A program made the translations under genes and the position numbers. Shown here in pieces: positions 1 to 4,658 of a stretch of DNA of 7,435 nt; the first letter of the stretch is position 1, and each line of letters begins with the position of its first letter. Source of the DNA: an uncultured Bacilli bacterium (GTDB taxonomy: Bacteria > Bacillota_I > Bacilli_A > RF39 > UBA660); the NCBI GenBank assembly GCA_944327405.1, contig CALVHK010000046.1, positions 1 to 7,435 of the forward strand. Reading direction: 5' to 3'. The notes beneath the pieces were generated by a model. The model did no database searches and had not been told where the DNA came from. It was given only the letters and a program-made list of their open reading frames with translations.

Positions 1-18
1 GTATCATTAGATTAAATT

Positions 19-24
19 GAGGTG
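19..24 (+). promoter_or_regulatory. Ribosome binding site that conflicts with the GTG start
   Basis: GAGGTG is the only good Shine-Dalgarno match near the regulator's start. It overlaps the GTG (22-24), so it cannot serve that codon. It lies 6 bases before ATA 31-33, which is where related proteins begin (their M-x-I-x-E-V aligns with I-T-I-Q-E-V here). Either GTG is used without a ribosome binding site, or initiation occurs at a non-standard ATA. Confidence 0.55.
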
Positions 25-381
25 GTTAAAATAACAATTCAAGAAGTAGCAGAAAAATATGAGCTTAGTAAAGATACGCTTAGGTATTATGAAAAAGAGG
101 GGTTAATTGGTCCTATAACTAAGAATTCTAGTGGTATTAGAGAATATCAAGATAAAGATTTAGATCGCATTGAATTTGTAAAATGTATGCGAGGAGCAGG
201 ACTTTCGATCGCTGTTTTAAAAGAATACATAAAATTATATGATGAAGGGGAAACTACGAAAGATGCAAGACTAGCTTTACTCGAACATGAACGAGCTTTA
301 TTAAAAGAAAAGATTGATTGCATGAAGGAAGCTTATAAAAAGCTAGAATATAAAATAGAGTATTATAAGAAAGGAGAATAA
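22..381 (+). CDS. MerR-family regulator, AdhR/NmlR type
   Basis: This is a small DNA-binding regulator of the MerR family, expected to bind the spacer of a 19-bp-spaced promoter and activate it by distorting the DNA. The helix-turn-helix lies at residues ~4-23 and ends in the hallmark TLRYYEKEGLI (19-29). The wing includes GIREY (38-42). A C-terminal coiled-coil helix (~80-117) should form the dimer. Cys55 in FVKCMRGAGLS aligns, from memory, with Cys52 of Bacillus subtilis AdhR, which senses aldehydes and other electrophiles. No metal-binding cysteines of classic MerR are present. The frame opens after TAA 13-15, and GTG 22-24 is the first usual start, but GTG lies inside the apparent ribosome binding site (GAGGTG, 19-24). 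ATA 31-33 sits at ideal spacing and would renumber the cysteine to 52. The flavodoxin gene begins 1 base after the stop, so the two are co-transcribed. The family assignment is firm; the inducer is inferred. Confidence 0.93.
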   Translation: MVKITIQEVAEKYELSKDTLRYYEKEGLIGPITKNSSGIREYQDKDLDRIEFVKCMRGAGLSIAVLKEYIKLYDEGETTKDARLALLEHERALLKEKIDCMKEAYKKLEYKIEYYKKGE

Positions 382-382
382 C

Positions 383-892
383 ATGAAATTAGTTGCTTAT
401 TTTTCGAGAGCAGGAGAAAATTATACGAAAAATGGGATTGAAAACTTAAGGGTTGGTAATACCGAAGTAGCTGCTAAAATGATCGCAGAACTTACGGGTG
501 CTGATCTATTTAAAATTGAGACTGTGAGTGATTATCCGGTGGATTATCAGGAAACAACACGAGTAGCGCAGGAAGAATTAAGAGATCATGTGCGACCAAC
601 ATTAAAAAACTATTTAGCAGATTATCAAAAATATGATACAATATATCTAGGGTATCCTAATTGGTGGGGTACGATGCCTATGGCTGTATTTACATTTTTA
701 GAAAGTATGGACTTGACAGGAAAAACAATAAAGCCATTTTGTACTCATGAAGGTAGTGGCATGGGAAATAGTGAAAATGATTTGAAGAATTATTTTCCAG
801 ATGCTATTATTAAAGAGGGATTACCGATTCGAGGTAGTGATGTAAATAATGCTTTACCAAAAATAAGACATTGGATAGGAGAGGATGAATAA
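383..892 (+). CDS. Flavodoxin-like FMN protein (Flavodoxin_4 type)
   Basis: This is a cytosolic flavodoxin-fold protein of 169 residues, expected to bind FMN and carry electrons or act as a small NAD(P)H-dependent reductase. It starts with beta-strand LVAYFSRAGEN (3-13), followed by a long phosphate loop ending in GNTE (25-28). The loop YPNWWGTMPM (91-100) and the segment THEGSGMG (121-128) correspond to the two loops that hold the isoalloxazine ring. The length is normal for the family. ATG 383 has AAGGAG at 371-376, within the end of the regulator gene, spaced by 6 bases. The stop overlaps the next start as TAATG (890-894), so translation is probably coupled. Its place between an AdhR-type regulator and a DUF362 gene suggests a role in electrophile or redox stress. 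The physiological electron partner cannot be told from sequence. Confidence 0.93.
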   Translation: MKLVAYFSRAGENYTKNGIENLRVGNTEVAAKMIAELTGADLFKIETVSDYPVDYQETTRVAQEELRDHVRPTLKNYLADYQKYDTIYLGYPNWWGTMPMAVFTFLESMDLTGKTIKPFCTHEGSGMGNSENDLKNYFPDAIIKEGLPIRGSDVNNALPKIRHWIGEDE

Positions 893-1318
893 TGGAAAAA
901 GCAAAAGTTTATTTTACCAAAGAAATTACACCAGAGTCTTTAGTTAAGATTTATGAAGCTTTGGGATAAGTTACCAGAACAAAATGCGTTTTTGGAATCT
1001 ATGGCAGAGGCAGCTAAAGCTGTAAGGGATTATATGAAAGGTAACATTTTATATATTGATGTTATGAATAATTTGTCTGTTGATTGTGATTGTGATTCTA
1101 ATCCTGAGGATCCTTGTATGAAAGATATTGGAATTCTTGCGAGTGTTGATCCTGTTGCAGTTGATCAAGCATGTATTGATATGATTTGGAATTCTACGGA
1201 TCCAGGAAGAGATCACTTTATTGAAAGAGTAGAAAGACAAAATGGACGTCATATTTTGCCTTATGCTGAAGAAATTGGCTTAGGTACAAGAGAATACGAA
1301 CTTGTAGAAATTGATTAA
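892..1318 (+). pseudogene. DUF362-family protein, disrupted by internal deletion
   Basis: ATG 892 overlaps the flavodoxin stop and has GGAGAGG at 878-884, so it is the genuine start. It reads 25 codons (MEKAKVYFTKEI to YEALG) to TAA 967-969. The following frame, open to TAA 1316-1318, reads WDKLPEQNAFLESMAEA and then ILYIDVMNNLSVDCDCD, DIGILASVDPVAVDQA and GRDHFIERVERQNG, which is the C-terminal part of the same DUF362 family (COG2006). Intact relatives, as I remember them, are about 310 residues, so some 150-180 central residues are missing and the two ends are in different frames. CTTTGGG (959-965) reads as ALG in the first frame and LWD in the second, so it may be the deletion junction. 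ATG 953 lies in the second frame but has no ribosome binding site. DUF362 proteins are thought to bind Fe-S clusters; this copy should be non-functional. Confidence 0.85.
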
Positions 1319-1345
1319 AGAAGGTTTACGAAAATCTTCTTTTTT
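1317..1345 (+). terminator. Rho-independent terminator of the MerR-flavodoxin-DUF362 operon
   Basis: AGAAGGTTT (1319-1327) pairs with AAATCTTCT (1332-1340) around the tetraloop ACGA, with one G-T wobble. A U-run follows to 1345. It begins within the stop codon of the DUF362 relic, so it marks the operon end and shows that the operon's 3' boundary survived the deletion. Confidence 0.9.
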
Positions 1346-1353
1346 GATACAAT
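1325..1353 (+). promoter_or_regulatory. Possible promoter of the PAP2-dgkA pair
   Basis: TACAAT (1348-1353) is a 5/6 match to the -10 box. TTTACG (1325-1330) is a 4/6 match to the -35 box at exactly 17 bases, but lies in the terminator hairpin. Initiation near 1360 would leave a very short leader of about 10 bases. No better promoter is visible before the gene. Confidence 0.35.
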
Positions 1354-1369
1354 AAATTTGTGATTATTT

Positions 1370-1984
1370 ATGAGAAAAATAGATAGTAGTTGGATATTAG
1401 TAATTGTTTTTATTCTTTTATTTATTATTTGGAGTATATTAGTTGTTAAAGGAGTGTTTCTCTTTCTTGATTACCAAATATTTGATTTTATTCAACAATA
1501 TTTGATTAATGATTTTTTGGTTTCTTTTTTCAAAGCTGTTACTTATTTGGGAAGTGCAAGTATTCTTTTTTTTATAACTATTATTAGTTTATTGATATTT
1601 AAAAATAAGCATATTGGGATTAGTTTGGGTATCAATGCTTTTTTAATAGCTATGCTTAATTTGATTCTCAAAAATTTGTTTTTAATACCAAGACCTGAAA
1701 TTGTAACTTTAATAGAAGAGAATGGCTATAGTTTTCCTTCGGGGCATGCGATGGCAAGCTTTTCATTTTATGGCTATCTGATTTATTTAATTTATAAAAA
1801 AATGAAGCCTTCGGTTGGTAAAAACATTTTATTAATATTTCTCGTTTTGTTAATATTTTTGATAGGCTTTAGTAGAATATATTTAGGAGTACATCATTTT
1901 AGTGATATTATAGGTGGTTATATTATTAGTGGGGCTTATTTAATTTTGTATATCAAATTGGTTAAAAAGTTGGGATTGGAGTGA
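1370..1984 (+). CDS. PAP2-family membrane phosphatase (lipid phosphatase)
   Basis: This is a multi-pass integral membrane phosphatase of the PAP2 superfamily, 204 residues long. All three catalytic motifs are present in order: KNLFLIPRP (Lys101 to Arg108-Pro109, the KX6RP motif), PSGH (123-126) and SRX5HX3D (Ser168-Arg169, His175, Asp179). His126 and His175 are the expected phosphate-relay histidines, on the outer face of the membrane. About six hydrophobic segments are visible (~8-30, 51-77, 83-105, 128-142, 152-168, 180-196). In Gram-positives such enzymes dephosphorylate undecaprenyl diphosphate (BcrC-like), phosphatidylglycerol phosphate or phosphatidic acid, and sequence alone does not choose between them. 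The adjacent DgkA-type kinase, 6 bases downstream, favours undecaprenyl-phosphate metabolism. The ribosome binding site before ATG 1370 is weak (GTGATT, 1360-1365). Its stop TGA shows the standard code. Confidence 0.93.
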   Translation: MRKIDSSWILVIVFILLFIIWSILVVKGVFLFLDYQIFDFIQQYLINDFLVSFFKAVTYLGSASILFFITIISLLIFKNKHIGISLGINAFLIAMLNLILKNLFLIPRPEIVTLIEENGYSFPSGHAMASFSFYGYLIYLIYKKMKPSVGKNILLIFLVLLIFLIGFSRIYLGVHHFSDIIGGYIISGAYLILYIKLVKKLGLE

Positions 1985-1990
1985 GTTTAA

Positions 1991-2365
1991 GTGAAGTATA
2001 AAAAGAAACTTAAAAGTTTAGGCAATAGTTTTAGATATGCAGGTCAAGGGGTATGGTCTTCGTTTAAATCAGAGCGAAACATGAAGATTCATGTTTTAAT
2101 GATGATACTTGTTGTTATATTTGGCTTTTTTCTTGATATTAGTTTAGGTGAATGGATTGTTTGTATTATTTTGTTTAGTCTTGTGATTGGGGCTGAACTA
2201 TTTAATACAGCGATTGAGGCAGTTGTGGATATGATTAGTTTAGAGAAGAGTTCTCAAGCAAAACTTGCGAAAGACATTTCAGCTGGAGCTGTTTTAGTGT
2301 TTGCTATTGCTTCTGCAATTGTTGGTTTGATTATTTTTGTTCCTAAAATATTAGAGTTATTTTAA
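1991..2365 (+). CDS. dgkA: Undecaprenol/diacylglycerol kinase, DgkA family
   Basis: This is a small trimeric-type membrane kinase of 124 residues, the usual size. In Gram-positive bacteria this family mainly phosphorylates undecaprenol, returning the carrier lipid to the wall-precursor cycle. It has an amphipathic N-terminus, the ERN segment (28-30), and three membrane helices (~33-49, 54-80, 98-118). The signature E69-LFN-TAIE76-xx-VD80 and the KDISAGAVL stretch (94-102) supply the Mg-ATP site. The start is GTG 1991, preceded at 5 bases by GGAGTGAG (1978-1985), which lies across the stop of the PAP2 gene, so the two are translated as a pair. Together they could regenerate undecaprenyl phosphate from both the diphosphate and the free alcohol. 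No terminator follows: a promoter for the next gene begins 3 bases after the stop. Confidence 0.95.
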   Translation: MKYKKKLKSLGNSFRYAGQGVWSSFKSERNMKIHVLMMILVVIFGFFLDISLGEWIVCIILFSLVIGAELFNTAIEAVVDMISLEKSSQAKLAKDISAGAVLVFAIASAIVGLIIFVPKILELF

Positions 2366-2368
2366 CAC

Positions 2369-2399
2369 TTGACTTGGAGTGTACTTTAAATATTATAAT
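2369..2399 (+). promoter_or_regulatory. MerR-type promoter/operator of the DUF4405 gene
   Basis: TTGACT (2369-2374) and TATAAT (2394-2399) are near-perfect boxes but 19 bases apart, the overlong spacer that MerR-family activators compensate for. The spacer holds the imperfect dyad TTGGAGTG-TACTTTAA (2374-2389). Its first 12 bases match the promoter at 3163 exactly. The AdhR/NmlR-type regulator encoded at 22-381 is the obvious candidate, though a paralogue elsewhere is possible. Confidence 0.85.
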
Positions 2400-2416
2400 T
2401 GGGATGGTGAAGAAAA

Positions 2417-3079
2417 ATGAAGAAAAAAGTTAAAATCATTGTTGATGTAGCTATGTTTGTTTTGTTTGTGTTACTGATGGGCTATCATATTATAAGTAAC
2501 CAGTATCATGAAATACTGGGTGTCGTCCTATTTATTTTGTTTATTATCCATCATGTTTTAAACTATAAATGGTATAAGACATTGTTGAAGGGAAAATATA
2601 CTTTTACAAGAGTTTTATTTATTGTTGTTAATTTTATGCTGCTTCTTGCTATCTTAGGAATATTTATTAGTGGCATTTTAATATCCGCGCATGTATTTCA
2701 TTTTTTAAATATTCCAACTACGAATTTTGCTAGACAACTCCATTTGTTTTCTACCGTCTGGGGATTTGTTTTAATGGGAATTCACTTGGGGTTACATCTA
2801 CAAATGATCCTTGCAAAATATGCTAAGAAACTTAAAAACTCTATGTTTGAATATTTGTTTTATTTACTTTTATTTGTTCTGATTCTTTTTGGCTGTTATG
2901 CTTTTATTAAGAATCGTTATTGGCGTGATATGGCTTTTTTAACTAAGTTTAAGTTTTTTGACTATACGCAAAGTCCATTTCTCTTTTATTTAGAACAATT
3001 AGCAATTCTTTTTGGCTTATCTTTTATTACCTATGGTATTGTTTCTTTTGTAAATGGTAGGAAGAATGCTGGGAAATAA
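2417..3079 (+). CDS. DUF4405-like multi-pass membrane protein, probable haem/redox
   Basis: This 220-residue integral membrane protein resembles DUF4405 proteins, which look like short cytochrome-b-type subunits. About five hydrophobic segments can be seen (~7-27, 34-50, 63-92, 110-134, 146-163), with another near 188-211. Histidines fall within or beside the helices as expected for haem ligands: His24, His31, His45-His46, His109, His123 and His127. The features IIHHVLNYKWYK (43-54) and RQLHLFSTVWGFVLMGIHLGLH (106-127) are the most family-like. No cofactor is proven by sequence. ATG 2417 has GGTGA at 2406-2410, spaced by 6. It has its own MerR-type promoter, so it is probably induced with the flavodoxin operon and could exchange electrons between the membrane and flavodoxin or quinone. 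A terminator follows. Confidence 0.8.
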   Translation: MKKKVKIIVDVAMFVLFVLLMGYHIISNQYHEILGVVLFILFIIHHVLNYKWYKTLLKGKYTFTRVLFIVVNFMLLLAILGIFISGILISAHVFHFLNIPTTNFARQLHLFSTVWGFVLMGIHLGLHLQMILAKYAKKLKNSMFEYLFYLLLFVLILFGCYAFIKNRYWRDMAFLTKFKFFDYTQSPFLFYLEQLAILFGLSFITYGIVSFVNGRKNAGK

Positions 3080-3096
3080 AAGGATATAGAGACAGG

Positions 3097-3126
3097 AAAG
3101 GTAGAAGATGAAATTTCTATCTTTTT
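3097..3126 (+). terminator. Rho-independent terminator after the DUF4405 gene
   Basis: AGGTAGAA (3099-3106) pairs with TTCTATCT (3115-3122) across a short AU-rich loop, with a G-T wobble. A U-run follows to 3126, then the GTTT tandem repeats. It separates this gene from the next MerR-type promoter. Confidence 0.75.
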
Positions 3127-3147
3127 GTTTGTCAATTTGTTTGTCAA
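3124..3147 (+). repeat. Perfect 12-bp tandem duplication
   Basis: TTTGTTTGTCAA occurs twice head to tail (3124-3135 and 3136-3147), just after the terminator U-run and 15 bases before the -35 box of the next promoter. It is probably a replication-slippage product; no function is evident. Confidence 0.85.
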
Positions 3148-3162
3148 ATTTTTGAAAAAGAA

Positions 3163-3193
3163 TTGACTTGGAGTATGCTTTAAGGCTTATACT
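3163..3193 (+). promoter_or_regulatory. MerR-type promoter/operator upstream of a relic gene
   Basis: TTGACT (3163-3168) and TATACT (3188-3193) are 19 bases apart. The spacer carries the imperfect dyad CTTGGAGTA-TGCTTTAAG (3167-3184). TTGACTTGGAGT and CTTTAA are shared with the promoter at 2369. A strong ribosome binding site (AAAGGAGG, 3202-3209) and an ATG follow, so the control region is intact although the gene is not. Confidence 0.87.
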
Positions 3194-3218
3194 GGTAATA
3201 TAAAGGAGGAATTTTTAA

Positions 3219-3382
3219 ATGAAACAAACAGCGGGAAGAGATCGTTTAGGGGGTCAACACTCGATGATATAAAAAAATATGCTCCGAATAGTAGAGTAGA
3301 AAATGAACTTGATATTAAATTTAATGAAGATATTCTTGCTATATCAGAAAATACTTTAAATAATTGGATAGAAAAGTTATAA
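3219..3382 (+). pseudogene. Relic: carboxymuconolactone decarboxylase start joined to flavodoxin C-terminus
   Basis: ATG 3219 lies 9 bases after AAAGGAGG. It reads MKQTAGRDRLG, which I recognise as the usual opening of carboxymuconolactone-decarboxylase (CMD, AhpD-like) proteins, then meets TAA 3270-3272 after 17 codons. From about 3251 another frame, open to TAA 3380-3382, reads GSTLDDIKKYAPNS and ends NNWIEKL. That has the pattern of a Flavodoxin_4 C-terminus (GS...I...APN......W). A deletion has apparently removed nearly all of the CMD gene, anything between, and the first part of a second flavodoxin gene, joining them near the G-run 3249-3253. No CMD catalytic cysteines or FMN phosphate loop remain. 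The CMD call rests on about 11 residues and the flavodoxin call on about 43, so both are moderately sure; that it is broken is clear. Confidence 0.7.
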
Positions 3383-3400
3383 GGATGCTTATAGCTTTTT
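3372..3400 (+). terminator. Probable terminator after the flavodoxin relic
   Basis: TATAAG (3378-3383) pairs with CTTATA (3388-3393) around loop GATG. The stem extends through G3376-C3395 and A-T pairs into a U-run (3396-3400). It overlaps the relic's stop codon. The stem is AU-rich, so strength is uncertain. Confidence 0.55.
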
Positions 3401-3440
3401 ACATTGTTACTAAATTGTAATGAAAAAAAGCTTAAAAGTA

Positions 3441-3449
3441 TGGTATAAT
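3441..3449 (+). promoter_or_regulatory. Extended -10 promoter of the VanZ-RDD gene
   Basis: TGGTATAAT combines a perfect -10 box (3444-3449) with the TGN extension, which can work without a -35 box; none is obvious at 16-18 bases. The ribosome binding site GAGAGG (3460-3465) sits 7 bases before ATG 3473. Confidence 0.65.
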
Positions 3450-3472
3450 AAATATGCTAGAGAGGTTTTATT

Positions 3473-4573
3473 ATGAGTTATGTGGAAGCTATAAAAACAG
3501 CGATTATTACTTTTCCTTTTATCGCTTTTTTGTTTACTATTCCTTTTATATTATATAATTATCATAAATACGGATCTATTCATTTTTTAAGAGTGTTTAT
3601 TATTTATACTTTTATTTTGTATTTAATTACCATTTATTTTTTAGTCATTTTACCACTTCCTACCTTTGAAGAAGTACTAAAAAATACTGGGCCATACATT
3701 AATTATATTCCTTTTCATTTTATTGTGGATTTTATTCATGAAACACCATTTGTTTGGAATAATCCATCTACTTATATTGAAGCAATACTCGATCCAAGTT
3801 TTTATGTTGTCATATTTAATATTGTGATGTTTATTCCTTTTGGTATGTATTTACGATATTATTTTAAATGTAGTTTTAAGAAAACATTGCTTTATTCATT
3901 TTTACTAAGTTTATTTTTTGAACTAACTCAGCTTACAGGTTTATATTTTATCTATCCTAATCCATATCGTTTGTGTGATGTTGATGATTTAATTCAAAAT
4001 ACTTTAGGCGGGGTAATAGGTTTTCTCATTATGGGCTGGTTAGATAATTATTTACCAACTCGTGAGAAAATAGATGAGGAAGCAAGAAAGATGGGAGAGA
4101 GTGTTTCGGGGCTTAGAAGATTTACGGCATTCTTCTTAGATCTTGTTCTATATTTCTTATTGGTAGGAATTCTTTCCTTTTTCTTTCAAAGACATGTATT
4201 ATTTCTTGCTTTTCTGTTTTATTATATATTAATTCCTCTTGTTAATCGTTATTCTACAATTGGGATGAAGTTTTTAAATGTAAAAATGGAATTTATTAGA
4301 CTTGGTCTTTTATTTAATACTTTAAGATATTTCTTTTTGTATCTTTATTATTTTGCTTTGCCACTTGGATTTATTATGCTTATCAGTTACATACGAAGTT
4401 ATTATAATTTACAAGGAATTACCTTTCTTTTATATGGCGGAGGACTTTTGGTGATTTTCCTTTTTTATCTCATTCACTTTATTTTATTACTTAAAAATAA
4501 GAAAATGTATTATGATAAGCTGTTTGGAGTTCGGTTTGTTAGCACGATTAGTATTTTTTATGGTGAAAATTAA
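3473..4573 (+). CDS. VanZ-RDD fusion membrane protein
   Basis: This 366-residue integral membrane protein has two recognisable domains. Residues ~10-195 are VanZ-like: NIVMFIPFG (116-124), FELTQ (149-153) and DVDDLIQNTLGGVIG (169-183) are the conserved blocks. Residues ~213-356 are an RDD domain: RFTAFFLD (Arg216 and Asp223), STIGMKFLNVKM (261-272) and a closing YDKLFGVRFV (347-356). A charged cytoplasmic linker (~195-212) separates them. VanZ was named for low-level teicoplanin resistance, but most family members have no proven role; RDD proteins are poorly defined membrane proteins, some linked to ion or solute transport. An envelope role is all that can be inferred. The gene stands alone with its own promoter. 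Sequence is very rich in T in coding-strand second positions, as expected for membrane segments. Confidence 0.9.
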   Translation: MSYVEAIKTAIITFPFIAFLFTIPFILYNYHKYGSIHFLRVFIIYTFILYLITIYFLVILPLPTFEEVLKNTGPYINYIPFHFIVDFIHETPFVWNNPSTYIEAILDPSFYVVIFNIVMFIPFGMYLRYYFKCSFKKTLLYSFLLSLFFELTQLTGLYFIYPNPYRLCDVDDLIQNTLGGVIGFLIMGWLDNYLPTREKIDEEARKMGESVSGLRRFTAFFLDLVLYFLLVGILSFFFQRHVLFLAFLFYYILIPLVNRYSTIGMKFLNVKMEFIRLGLLFNTLRYFFLYLYYFALPLGFIMLISYIRSYYNLQGITFLLYGGGLLVIFLFYLIHFILLLKNKKMYYDKLFGVRFVSTISIFYGEN

Positions 4574-4604
4574 TGTCAATTTTTAACTAATTTATGTTTT
4601 GAGA

Positions 4605-4633
4605 TTGATTTTTAAATTAAACCATGATATAAT
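4605..4633 (+). promoter_or_regulatory. Sigma-A-type promoter of the surface protein gene
   Basis: TTGATT (4605-4610) and TATAAT (4628-4633) are separated by 17 bases, and TG at 4625-4626 extends the -10 box. AAAGGAG (4644-4650) is 8 bases before ATG 4659. This looks like a strong constitutive promoter. Confidence 0.85.
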
Positions 4634-4658
4634 TTATTCATAGAAAGGAGAATGAGGT

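Noticed and set aside
940..985. Programmed frameshift joining the two DUF362 frames
   Set aside because: A frameshift would still leave about half the protein missing, and no slippery heptamer with a following structure is present, so deletion is the better explanation.
1049..1252. Minus-strand open frame of 67 codons
   Set aside because: It lies wholly within the DUF362 remnant on the opposite strand, has a low-complexity Ile/Asn/Arg-rich translation and no recognisable ribosome binding site or promoter.
953..1318. Independent 121-residue gene starting at ATG 953
   Set aside because: There is no ribosome binding site before 953. The sequence is the C-terminal part of DUF362, and the true start of that family is at ATG 892.
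3080..3472. Small RNA, riboswitch or mobile-element remnant in the 393-base gap
   Set aside because: The gap is accounted for by a terminator, a 12-bp repeat, a MerR-type promoter, the CMD/flavodoxin relic, another terminator and the next promoter. I saw no terminal inverted repeats, transposase fragments or riboswitch-like core.
3473..4573. Call of a glycopeptide-resistance gene (vanZ)
   Set aside because: Only the VanZ fold is supported. There are no other van genes nearby, and most VanZ-like proteins have no proven resistance role.
4565..4585. Terminator after the VanZ-RDD gene (AAAATT paired with AATTTT)
   Set aside because: The stem is only six A-T pairs, too weak to support a call; the end of this transcript is unresolved.
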